Positions 8,778-16,273 of a DNA stretch of 64,000 bases are shown in pieces. The stretch is from an uncultured Sphingomonas sp. (GTDB lineage Bacteria > Pseudomonadota > Alphaproteobacteria > Sphingomonadales > Sphingomonadaceae), in assembly GCA_913775315.1 (NCBI GenBank), contig CAJYIX010000037.1:1-64000 (forward strand), read 5' to 3'. How positions within the stretch are numbered: the stretch's first letter is position 1; each line of letters starts with the position of its first letter. The position numbers were made by a program, and so were the translations under genes. The notes below the pieces were generated by a model. That model saw nothing but the letters and a program-made list of their open reading frames with translations. It was not told the DNA's origin and searched no databases.

Positions 8778-10000
8778 ATCTGCACCAGATTGTTGAGGTT
8801 GATGATCGGGAGCAGGATCGCCAGCACCATCATCAGCACCAACCCGCCCATCAGCAGCAGCACCATCGGCTCGACCAGCGCGACTAGCGTCGCGACCAGC
8901 GCGTCGAGCTCGCGCTCCAGCTCGCCCGATGCGCGGCCGAGCGCGGGGGCCAGCCGCCCGCTCGATTCGCCCGAGGCGACGATCGCAACGAGCATCGAGG
9001 GAAACACCCCGCTCTCCGCCATCGCCGCGCGCAGGCTGATCCCCTCGCGCACGCGCCCCGCGATCGCGAGCGCCTTTTCTCGCACGAACAGGTTGGGCGT
9101 AACTGCCGCTGCGGCCTGAAGCGCCTCGACCAGCGGCACCGCGCTTTCGACCAGCGTCGCGAGGCTGCCGGCGAAGCGCGCGGCGTTGAACTGGCGACTG
9201 AACCGCGCGAACGGCCGCGTCTCGCTGAAGAAGCGATGGACGCGCAGGCGATTGGCCGGCACCCGCGCCCAGCGGCTATAGAGCAGGAACGACGTCGCCG
9301 CCGCGATCAGCACGTAGAGCCCGTAATGCTGGATGAACGCGCTCACCGCGATCAGCGCGCGCGTCAGGAACGGCAGTTCGGCCCCGCGCGACACGAACAC
9401 GCGGACGATGTCGGGGACGACATAGACCATGAGCAGCACCATCATCCCGAAGCTGACGCATGCCAGCAGCGCGGGATAGAGGAGCGCCAGTTGCAGCTTC
9501 TGTCCGTTCGCCTGCCGGTTCTCGACGAACTCGGCAAGGTGATCGAGCACGCTCGCCAGCCGCCCCGACTGCTCCCCCGCGGCAACCGACGCGCGATAGA
9601 ATTCGGGGAAGGCCCTCGGATGGAGGCCGAGCGCGGCAGCGAAGCTGCGCCCGTCGAGGATCGCGCCGCGCACGTCGGTGAGCAGCGCGGTGACGGCTGG
9701 CACCTCGGACTGCTGGGCGACCAGCCGCAGCGATTCCTCGATCGTGATGTCGGAGCCGACGAGCGTCGAAATCTGCCGCGTCACCGTCGCCAGTTGCCGC
9801 GCGGTCAACCCACGCCGACGCAGCGACGGCAGCTTCAGCCCGCCGACTGCCGGCCCGGCATCGTTCGCCGGCTCCACCGACAGTGGCAGCAGCGCCTGTT
9901 CGCGCAGCAGCGCGCGTGCGGCGGCGGGCGACGATGCCTCAATAATGCCCTTGCGCGAGCCCCCCTCTCGAGTCGCGGCGCGATAGGCATAGGCGGTCAT
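8774..10000 (-). CDS. gspF: Type II secretion inner-membrane platform protein GspF
   Basis: A 408-residue member of the GspF/PilC family, the polytopic platform around which the type II secretion pseudopilus is assembled. It has the N-terminal YRAATREGGSRKG segment, two repeated GspF domains (about residues 65-190 and 270-395), three transmembrane helices and the C-terminal PMVLLLMGG region. Both halves carry the usual pattern SGRLASVLDHLA / SGRLAPALGRAS. It is alone here: gspE, gspG and others are not within the window, so it may be a detached gene or the end of a cluster elsewhere. PilC of type IV pili is the alternative, but the ending and length fit GspF. Confidence 0.85.
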   Translation of the reverse strand: MTAYAYRAATREGGSRKGIIEASSPAAARALLREQALLPLSVEPANDAGPAVGGLKLPSLRRRGLTARQLATVTRQISTLVGSDITIEESLRLVAQQSEVPAVTALLTDVRGAILDGRSFAAALGLHPRAFPEFYRASVAAGEQSGRLASVLDHLAEFVENRQANGQKLQLALLYPALLACVSFGMMVLLMVYVVPDIVRVFVSRGAELPFLTRALIAVSAFIQHYGLYVLIAAATSFLLYSRWARVPANRLRVHRFFSETRPFARFSRQFNAARFAGSLATLVESAVPLVEALQAAAAVTPNLFVREKALAIAGRVREGISLRAAMAESGVFPSMLVAIVASGESSGRLAPALGRASGELERELDALVATLVALVEPMVLLLMGGLVLMMVLAILLPIINLNNLVQI

Positions 10001-10106
10001 GCGCGCGGGGCTTCGAAGCAGGCCATGGGGGCGTTGCTAAAGGGGAACGCCGCGCCCCGCAATTCGCCGTTTGCGCCGCCGTCGCCCCGCGCTAACGCGA
10101 AAAGCG

Positions 10107-10823
10107 ATGGCAAAGGGCGCGACCAAGCAGAAACCCGGCGGCTGGGGCCGGCGCATCTCGGGCTGGCTGGCAAAGGCCGCGATCGCGTTCGTGCTGCTCA
10201 GCCTCGCCTTCGTCGCGCTCTATCGTTTCGTCCCGCCGCCCTTCACGCTGACGATGGCGGGCGACATCCTCGCCGGGCGCAGCGTGACCAAGGACTGGCG
10301 CTCGCTGGACGAGATCGACCCCGACATGGCGCGCGCGGTGATCGCCGGCGAGGACTCGGCGTTCTGTTCGCACCACGGCTTCGACTATACCGCGATCGCG
10401 GCGGCCGCGATCCGCAACGCCAGCGGCGGCAGGATTCGCGGCGGCTCGACGATCAGCCAGCAGACCGCGAAAAACGTCTTTCTGTGGCAGGGCGGCGGCT
10501 ATGCGCGCAAGGCGGCGGAGGCGTGGTTCACCGTCCTGATCGAGGCGATCTGGGGCAAGCGCCGGATCATGGAAGTCTATCTGAACGTCGCCGAGACGGG
10601 CATCGGCACTTACGGCGTCGAAGCGGGCGCCCGCCGCTACTTCGGCCACGGCGCCGATCGCCTGACCGAGCGGGAGGCCGCACGGATCGCCGCCGTCCTG
10701 CCGCTGCCCAAGAAAAGGGCGGGTGTCGCCCCTCAGGGTTTCACCCGCCGCTATGGCAACACAATCACGCGCCGCATCGGCATCGTCCGGCGCGAGCGCC
10801 TTGACGCCTGCGTGCGCGGTTGA
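10107..10823 (+). CDS. mtgA: Monofunctional peptidoglycan glycosyltransferase MtgA
   Basis: A 238-residue class that polymerises lipid II into glycan strands. A single transmembrane helix (about residues 24-45) is followed by a GT51 domain with the catalytic glutamate in VIAGEDSAFCSHHGFD, then GGSTISQQTAKN, KRRIMEVYLN and GIGTYGVEAGARRYFG. There is no transpeptidase domain, which separates it from class A PBPs. The ATG at 10107 (MAKGATK) is preferred over a more upstream in-frame start. It is a single gene, followed 3 nt later by a convergent small gene. Confidence 0.93.
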   Translation: MAKGATKQKPGGWGRRISGWLAKAAIAFVLLSLAFVALYRFVPPPFTLTMAGDILAGRSVTKDWRSLDEIDPDMARAVIAGEDSAFCSHHGFDYTAIAAAAIRNASGGRIRGGSTISQQTAKNVFLWQGGGYARKAAEAWFTVLIEAIWGKRRIMEVYLNVAETGIGTYGVEAGARRYFGHGADRLTEREAARIAAVLPLPKKRAGVAPQGFTRRYGNTITRRIGIVRRERLDACVRG

Positions 10824-10826
10824 GGT

Positions 10827-11075
10827 TTACTCGACCGCCTTCTGCGCGGCGTCGCCAACCTTCTTGGCGCCGTCGCTGACGCTCTCGGCCGCGCCGGTGA
10901 TCGCCTTGGTCTGCGCGCTCTCGTTACGGTTCTGGTTCATGAGGTAGAAGGCGCCGATGATGACCGCGATCAGCAGAACCACGCCGATCAGGATCGTGCC
11001 GCCCCCGCCGCTCTTGCGCTCGATCACGGTCGTGGTGTGCGGCTGGTCGCTATAGGTCGTGCGTTCCTCGATCAT
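10827..11075 (-). CDS. Small single-pass membrane protein, probable stress gene
   Basis: An 82-residue protein with an acidic/polar N-terminus (MIEERTTYSDQ), a Gly stretch, one transmembrane helix (about residues 28-50) and an Ala/Lys-rich amphipathic tail. The ATG at 11075 has GGAGGG 9 nt upstream, which decides against longer frames. A site matching the EcfG general-stress promoter lies 34 nt upstream. The function is unknown; the tail resembles small stress proteins that lie along membranes. It converges on mtgA. Confidence 0.7.
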   Translation of the reverse strand: MIEERTTYSDQPHTTTVIERKSGGGGTILIGVVLLIAVIIGAFYLMNQNRNESAQTKAITGAAESVSDGAKKVGDAAQKAVE

Positions 11076-11108
11076 GTCTCGGTTCCCTCCGTTGATGATG
11101 GAGCCAAC

Positions 11109-11133
11109 AACCGAACGTGAAAAAGAATGTTCC
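11109..11133 (-). promoter_or_regulatory. EcfG-type stress promoter (predicted)
   Basis: On the minus strand GGAAC (11133-11129), 16 nt, then GGTT (11112-11109). This matches the alphaproteobacterial EcfG pattern GGAAC-N16/17-cGTT, 34 nt before the ATG at 11075. The same spacing recurs at 59100-59124. Confidence 0.45.
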
Positions 11134-11258
11134 CGGCGCGGAATGTTCGCCTTGACAAGCGGATGGCGGAAACCTTCAACCAACTTGCTGGTTCAGGTAA
11201 AGCCAGCTCGCCGCCCCTGCGGCGGGCCAACGAATATTGCCATTTCCGGGGGAAGATC

Positions 11259-12050
11259 ATGCGTGAGACCGTCGCCGTCCTTGCTATCGCCACGACGGCG
11301 GTCGCCGTCGCCAGCGTCGCGATCGGCGCGCCGCAGAACCAGCGTGCGGCGCTGAAGGCCGCGGTCGCGGCCCCGACGCGCACCCCCGCCAACGTCGCGC
11401 GTGACGGTGCGCGCCACCCGGTCGAGACGCTTTCCTTCTTCGGCGTGCAGCCGAACAACACGGTTGTAGAGCTTTATCCGGGCGGCGGATGGTACACCGA
11501 AATCCTCGCGCCCTATCTGAAGGACAAGGGCCAGCTCTGGGTCGCCGCGCCCGAAAAGGCGCTGGGCGGCGTGCAGAAGCTGATCGCGGGCAACAACGCC
11601 GTCTATGGCAAGGTGAAGCTCGCGACCGGCCTCGACGCCGTGCCCGCGGGCAGCGCCGATGTCGTGCTCACCTTCCGCAACGTCCACAACTGGCGCTTCG
11701 GCGGCCAGGATGCGGCGCAGCAGGTGTTCAATTCGGCGTTCCGCATGCTCAAGCCCGGCGGCACGCTCGGCGTGGTCGAGCATCGCCTGCCCGAGGCCCG
11801 CGACGCCGCCGCCGAGGAGAAGAGCGGTTACATGAAGACCTCCTCGGTCATCGGCTTTGCCAGGAAGGCCGGGTTCGAGGTCGTCGGCCAGAGCGAGGTC
11901 AACGCCAACCCCAAGGATACCGCCGACTGGCCGGGCGGTGTCTGGACCCTTCCCCCGACGCTCGCGCTCAAGGACCAGGACCGCGCGAAATACGTCGCGA
12001 TCGGCGAGAGCGACCGGATGACGATCCGGTTCCGCAAGCCGAAGAAGTAA
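11259..12050 (+). CDS. Exported SAM-dependent methyltransferase-like protein
   Basis: A 263-residue protein with a signal peptide (MRETVAVLAIATTAVAVASVAIGA) in front of a class I methyltransferase fold. Visible are the motif I-like VVELYPGGGWYTEIL, DVVLTFRNVHNW, and LKPGGTLGVVEH. The C-terminal half keeps the Rossmann pattern (GFEVVGQSEVN). GGGGGA lies just before the ATG at 11259; upstream ATGs lack a site. Periplasmic methyltransferase-like proteins of this sort are common in alphaproteobacteria, but S-adenosylmethionine is cytoplasmic, so the real ligand or reaction is uncertain. Confidence 0.8.
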   Translation: MRETVAVLAIATTAVAVASVAIGAPQNQRAALKAAVAAPTRTPANVARDGARHPVETLSFFGVQPNNTVVELYPGGGWYTEILAPYLKDKGQLWVAAPEKALGGVQKLIAGNNAVYGKVKLATGLDAVPAGSADVVLTFRNVHNWRFGGQDAAQQVFNSAFRMLKPGGTLGVVEHRLPEARDAAAEEKSGYMKTSSVIGFARKAGFEVVGQSEVNANPKDTADWPGGVWTLPPTLALKDQDRAKYVAIGESDRMTIRFRKPKK

Positions 12051-12119
12051 GGGAAGAAGCGGGACTAGGGCGCCCGGACGGGGTGACGGTCGATGGGTAG
12101 TCGTCCCCACCCTACAGTC

Positions 12120-12140
12120 ATCCCGGACTTGATCCGGGAT
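12120..12140. repeat. Palindromic intergenic repeat unit
   Basis: ATCCCGGA (12120-12127), CTTGA, TCCGGGAT (12133-12140): a perfect 8-bp stem with a 5-nt loop. GTCATCCCGGACTTGATCC-type units are a dispersed palindromic repeat familiar from alphaproteobacterial intergenic regions. Only one copy was noticed in this window. Confidence 0.7.
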
Positions 12141-12173
12141 CCCGCTTCGTCTTCTCAGCGCCGGAGAGATCCC

Positions 12174-12618
12174 ATGCACCTCACTTTCACCAAACGCGCC
12201 GGCAAATATGACGACCTGAAAATCACCCGCGCGTCCGGCCCGGCACAGGCGATCCCCTGCCCCAAAACAGGGCATCATCCCGCGTGACATGGTGCATTAT
12301 GCGGTGGAAAGCGTCCTCGCCGACCGCGGCTTCCTGTCGATGGTGAAGGACGGCGCGGCGGCGGACTTCACCACGCAGGGCGGCGACGGCGAGGAAGGGG
12401 TCGAGCGGCTGGTCGAGACCTTTCGGGCCGAACTCTGGGGCGGCCGCGTGGCCGCCGACGACCTGATCGCCACCTACGAAAATGCGTGCAACGCGCGCGG
12501 CCACCCCGCCGTCCCGGTAACCGCCGCCCACATCGACGCGATCCGCGAGCGACTGACCCGACTGTCCGAACGCTGGGCCGGCCTTGCGGTCAACGAGGCG
12601 ATGACGCTCGAGCTTTAG
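12174..12618 (+). pseudogene. Frameshifted conserved hypothetical gene
   Basis: Two adjoining frames make one protein. The first (12174-12287) has a good GGAG site and runs 37 codons, ending in CPKTGHHPA. The second frame continues from 12289 with MVHYAVESVLADRGF to 12618. Deleting one A from the run AAAA at 12264-12267 gives CPKQGIIPRDMVHYAVESV and a single 147-residue protein. The change is therefore a one-base insertion in a short homopolymer: either a real recent mutation or a sequencing error. The repaired protein has no recognised domain; it is acidic, with a helical C-terminal half. It converges on the next gene, overlapping by 4 nt. Confidence 0.8.
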
Positions 12619-12827
12619 TCGGGCGAACCATCATCGAACAGTGCGTCGCCGTAGGGCAAATCAGCCAGCCGCGCGCGAAAGCATCGCGCGTGACACGGCC
12701 AGGACTGCATTTCGCCGTCGCGGGTTTCGATCGAAAGCGTGCTGGGGTCGGTCCTGCCGCGATCCACCGGCTCGGCGCAGAGGCAACAGACCCCGCCTCC
12801 GATCAGGCCAGCGCGCCGACCATTCAC
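12615..12827 (-). CDS. Small cysteine-rich (zinc-ribbon-like) protein
   Basis: A 70-residue protein starting at a GTG that overlaps the stop of the upstream gene (GTGA). Cysteines come in two groups, VCCLCAEPVDRG and WPCHARCF, spaced like a treble-clef or zinc-ribbon site. The two ends of the protein are polar. It is the last gene of a three-gene unit with the SnoaL-like and amidohydrolase genes. The function is unknown. The reading frame extends further upstream, but that part is only the neighbouring gene out of frame. Confidence 0.6.
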   Translation of the reverse strand: MNGRRAGLIGGGVCCLCAEPVDRGRTDPSTLSIETRDGEMQSWPCHARCFRARLADLPYGDALFDDGSPD

Positions 12828-13204
12828 CCGCCAGCGCGCGGGCCACGGCACGAGACCACCCCCACATACAGCTCGCGCGAGCACCGCCAGCCCTCGCCGC
12901 CTTCGCGCCATTCGGCGAAGTAGGTGCCCGCCAGCCCGGCGTCGCTGCGCCATCGCCCGATCTCCGCCGCGACGCCCTCGCCCGCCTCGACCCGCTCGAC
13001 CTCGCGCACGAAGCGGCCGCCTTCCGCGAGCAAACGACGCCATGCGCGCACGATCGCCGGGCGGCCGACCAGCGGCTCGCCGCCCGCCGGCACCAGCACG
13101 CAGTCGCGTGTGATCGGCCCCACCGCGCCCTCCACGCCGCCCGCCGCGATCGCGGCGTTCCAGTGGAGCCGCGCGGTGCGGATCGCGCGTTCCGTCGGGG
13201 TCAC
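12824..13204 (-). CDS. SnoaL-like / NTF2-fold protein
   Basis: A 126-residue protein of the SnoaL/DUF4440 type: N-terminal helix with ARLHWNAAIAAGG, ITRDCVLVPAGGEPLVGRPAIVRAW, and a C-terminal sheet with YFAEWREGGEGWRCSRELYV. Such proteins form cone-shaped pockets and act as isomerases, cyclases or ligand-binding partners. It begins at a GTG overlapping the stop of the amidohydrolase gene (GTGA) and itself overlaps the next gene. Coupled expression suggests it works on the same substrate class; which one is unknown. Confidence 0.75.
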   Translation of the reverse strand: MTPTERAIRTARLHWNAAIAAGGVEGAVGPITRDCVLVPAGGEPLVGRPAIVRAWRRLLAEGGRFVREVERVEAGEGVAAEIGRWRSDAGLAGTYFAEWREGGEGWRCSRELYVGVVSCRGPRAGG

Positions 13205-14490
13205 TGCGACAGCGGCACCACCGCCCCGCCCTTCATCACGAACGCCACCGTCTTGAGCACGCGCACGTCGCTCAGAGGATCGCCCGCCACCGCGATCAGG
13301 TCGGCGGCCTTGCCCGGCTCCAGCGAGCCGATCTCGCTTGCCAGCCCCAGCAGTTCGGCAGCGTTCACCGTCGCCGCCTGGATCGCCTGTACCGGGGTCA
13401 TGCCGTGCTGAACCATCAGCTCGAACTCATCGGCGTTGCGGCCATGCTTCGAGACGCCGGCGTCGGTGCCGAAGGCGATGCGAACGCCCGCGGGCACCGC
13501 TTTCTCCAGCGCCTTGCCGGTGATCGAGATGCGCCAGTCGATCTTTTTGCGCACCTCCGGCGGATAGGCGTTGGGGTCGCGCGCGATCCGCTCCTTGTAG
13601 CCATTCACGGTGGACAGCGTGGGGATGTAGAAGGCGCCGGCCTTCTTCATCATCGCGATGGCCTCGTCATCCATCAGCGTACCGTGCTCGATCGAGTCCG
13701 CGCCCGCCGCCATCGCCACCTTGATCCCGTCGGCGCCGTGCGCGTGGACCGCGACCTTCTTGCCATAGAGGTGCGCGGTCTGGACGATCGCGTTCGCCTC
13801 GTCGTTGAACATCTGCGCGCCGAGGCCCGCGCCGATGCGGCTGTTGACGCCGCCGGTGGTCGCGATCTTGATGACGTCCGCCCCGCGGCCGATCTGGGTG
13901 CGGACGGCCTTGCGGCATTCCTCGACCCCGTCGCACAGATTGTCGGTATGCGGATGATCGCGCAGATCGTCGTTGAGCCCCAGCCGCGCGTCCATATGGC
14001 CGGAGGTGGTCGAGATCGACCGCCCCGCATCGACGATCCGCGGCCCCGTCGTCCACCCCCGCGCGATCGCATCGCGCAGCGCCAGCGTCGCCCCGTCGTC
14101 GCCCAGATTGCGGACGGTGGTGAAGCCCGCGCGCAACGTCTTCATCCCGTTCCACTGCGCCTCATAGGCGTGCATCTGCGGCCCCTCGGTGAACTCCGAC
14201 AGCAGCCCCTCCTGCCCCGCCCGGTCGGACGCGAGGTGGACATGCGCATCGATCAGGCCGGGCAGCACGGTCTGGCTGGACAGGTCGATCACGCCCGCGC
14301 GGTCGGCGGGCGGCCGGTGCCCATCGATCAGCTCGACGATCCGCCCGTCCCGCACCACGATCGTCGTCGCCCCCCGCACAGGCTTGCCCGGCCGATCGAT
14401 GACCCGGCCCGCGAGGATATAGGTGGTGGCCGGTGCGGGCGCCGCTGCAAGTGGCAGGGCCTGAAGCACGAGCGGCAGGAACAACGGCAT
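13201..14490 (-). CDS. Exported metal-dependent amidohydrolase (imidazolonepropionase/prolidase-like)
   Basis: A 429-residue secreted enzyme. A signal peptide ends near residue 17 (LPLAAAPA). The amidohydrolase barrel has H83 and H85 (DAHVH), the lysine in KIATTGG, VAVHAHG, SIEHGT and the aspartate in AFGTDAGVSKHG, a complete dinuclear metal site. The C-terminal LEPGKAADLIAVAGDPLSDV is standard for the subtype II amidohydrolases. Closest characterised relatives hydrolyse Xaa-Pro or Xaa-Arg dipeptides or cyclic imides. It is the first gene of the coupled three-gene unit. Confidence 0.87.
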   Translation of the reverse strand: MPLFLPLVLQALPLAAAPAPATTYILAGRVIDRPGKPVRGATTIVVRDGRIVELIDGHRPPADRAGVIDLSSQTVLPGLIDAHVHLASDRAGQEGLLSEFTEGPQMHAYEAQWNGMKTLRAGFTTVRNLGDDGATLALRDAIARGWTTGPRIVDAGRSISTTSGHMDARLGLNDDLRDHPHTDNLCDGVEECRKAVRTQIGRGADVIKIATTGGVNSRIGAGLGAQMFNDEANAIVQTAHLYGKKVAVHAHGADGIKVAMAAGADSIEHGTLMDDEAIAMMKKAGAFYIPTLSTVNGYKERIARDPNAYPPEVRKKIDWRISITGKALEKAVPAGVRIAFGTDAGVSKHGRNADEFELMVQHGMTPVQAIQAATVNAAELLGLASEIGSLEPGKAADLIAVAGDPLSDVRVLKTVAFVMKGGAVVPLSQ

Positions 14491-14681
14491 GTGGGCACTC
14501 CCCGAAATTGCCCGCGGTTTGGCGCGGTGCGGATGGCGGGGTTGTTCCCCAGCGGCGCCGTGGTGGCAAGCGGGATGCCGCCAATCCAGCTATCGGCCCG
14601 ATCCCGTTCCGATTGCCGATTAACGACGATTGGATGCGTGCAATCGGTATGGTGCCGCTGGCTGTTACTTGGAGACCGGGA

Positions 14682-15575
14682 TCAACCGCTCGCGGAACCG
14701 TGCCTATAGGCCGTCGCCACGAATGTCGGTTTGCGTTCGCTGCGCTTCGAGGCGTGACATACGTGACGCTCCCACAGCAAGTGATAGCACAATGCGGCTG
14801 CAACGGCCGCCGAGATGCTGGCGAGCATTACCATCGACCATTCGGTGCCGCGACATATCCGCGATACGACCGATATTACCGGACCGTGGGTCAGATAGAG
14901 GCTGTAGCTGATCGTGCCGAGGGTAAGGAACGCCCGGGGAATGTCGACCGACTGCTCAACCAGTCGCGCCTTTGGACTCCGCAGAAACACGATGCCCGCC
15001 AGCGCGCCGGCAACAAACTCAAGATTGATGGGCGCAAGCAGGACGCCGGTGGGTGCCCCCGAAAAGCGACCGATGCAGATAAGGGCCGCCCATGCCGCCA
15101 GGACAGGAACAAGCCGCCCCGCAAGCATCGCCAGCCCGAAGACGAGATAAAAAAGCAATTCGTGCTGCAACGTCCAGGCGACGCTAAGCGCGGCCGGTGC
15201 GCCAAGCGGCAGCAGGGTCAGGCTTGGAAGCCATTGCCACTGCCTTTCGCCTTCGGTGAGGTGAGGGATCGCAACATAAATCGCCGCCAATCCGATTCCG
15301 ACCGGCAGGTACGGAAGGTAAATTCGGCGGGCACGGCTCCCGATATATCTGCTGAAATCTGCAACCCCCCAGCGGTCGCCTGCATGAGCGATCGTAAGCA
15401 CGAAGCCGGAGAGCACGAAAAAGAAATCGACGCGGAAGTATCCGTAACTCGCAATCGTCTGAACGAAACCGCCGGCACCCTTCGCGAAATACTCGGCGGA
15501 AATGTTCGCGTGATATGCTACTACCGCAAGAGCGGCCATGCCGCGACCGGCGTGGAGCGTTTTCAGCATCATCAA
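14682..15575 (-). CDS. Acyltransferase 3 family membrane protein (ExoZ/OafA-like)
   Basis: A 297-residue polytopic protein that would O-acylate a sugar in the envelope. Family residues present: R11 (GRGMAAL), H22 (YHA), the RVDFFFVLSGF motif, and WTLQHELLFYLVFG, which is close to ExoZ of exopolysaccharide synthesis. About eight to nine hydrophobic helices can be counted. It is somewhat shorter than ExoZ (about 320). It stands alone with gene-free, less GC-rich DNA on its upstream side and uses more A/T-ending codons than its neighbours, so it may have been acquired horizontally. The substrate is unknown. Confidence 0.82.
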   Translation of the reverse strand: MMMLKTLHAGRGMAALAVVAYHANISAEYFAKGAGGFVQTIASYGYFRVDFFFVLSGFVLTIAHAGDRWGVADFSRYIGSRARRIYLPYLPVGIGLAAIYVAIPHLTEGERQWQWLPSLTLLPLGAPAALSVAWTLQHELLFYLVFGLAMLAGRLVPVLAAWAALICIGRFSGAPTGVLLAPINLEFVAGALAGIVFLRSPKARLVEQSVDIPRAFLTLGTISYSLYLTHGPVISVVSRICRGTEWSMVMLASISAAVAAALCYHLLWERHVCHASKRSERKPTFVATAYRHGSASG

Positions 15576-15814
15576 CGACGCATAAAGTCACGCCGATATA
15601 ATGGTTCCGGAAAAATCGGTTACGGGTATTTTGCCGGTCCGGAATCGACCTCATCCTTGCGGATGAATCGATGGTTTGACCTGTTCCGTCTCTTTGTATC
15701 CATAGTGAGGCAGCCCGTTTTTCGACCAGGCTTTTGGCCTCGATGGAGCACTTGTCAGCTGTCGCGCAAGTAGCGCCTGGCAATGGGAGCAACGTATTGC
15801 AGCAGAACTGCTTG

Positions 15815-16273
15815 CTAAGCCGGCGCTACCCCCACCACCTCAATCGCGCCCTCGCGGTCCTGATAGTCCACCGCTTCGCCCGGCTCGGCGTCCATCATTG
15901 CCTGGGCGATGGGGGCGGTGAAGGGAATGGCACCGTCGGTCACGTTGGCCTCGTCGCTGCCGACCAGAGTCACGGTGCGGGTCTGGCCGTTCAACCGGTA
16001 CGTAACCCGCGTGCCGAACGCCACTGCATTACCTGCGGGCGCGGGCTGCACCTCCGCCGTGCTCGCGCGGGCGTGCCAGTAGCGCAGGTCGCGGCGGAGC
16101 GCCTTCTGCTCGTCGCCCGACGCCGCCTCGACCGCCGCCTCAAGTTCCGCCACCCGCGCCTCGATCAGCGCAAGGCCGCGTGCGGTGACGAGGTTGGGGC
16201 CGGGCGGCAGCGGCAGTTCGAAGGTCGGCTCGCGATGCGCGTCGTCGTCCTCGCGCCGGAAAGCGACGCTCAT
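15815..16273 (-). CDS. GreA/GreB-family transcription factor
   Basis: A 152-residue protein with the two Gre parts: an N-terminal coiled coil (about residues 25-70, LVTARGLALIEARVAELEAAVEA) and a C-terminal FKBP-like domain with GTRVTYRLNGQTRTVTLVG, PIAQAMMDAEPGEAVDY. Gre factors bind the RNA polymerase secondary channel and stimulate transcript cleavage. The start overlaps the stop of the zinc peptidase gene (ATGA), so the two form an operon. It is probably a second, divergent Gre copy rather than the housekeeping greA. Confidence 0.8.
   Translation of the reverse strand: MSVAFRREDDDAHREPTFELPLPPGPNLVTARGLALIEARVAELEAAVEAASGDEQKALRRDLRYWHARASTAEVQPAPAGNAVAFGTRVTYRLNGQTRTVTLVGSDEANVTDGAIPFTAPIAQAMMDAEPGEAVDYQDREGAIEVVGVAPA

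Noticed and set aside
10044-10071. GGAAC ... CGTT before mtgA as an EcfG promoter
   Set aside because: The spacer is 19 nt, outside the 16-17 expected.
14433-15773. A long plus-strand frame opposite the acyltransferase
   Set aside because: The minus-strand protein has the acyltransferase-3 motifs and hydrophobic helices; the plus frame has none.
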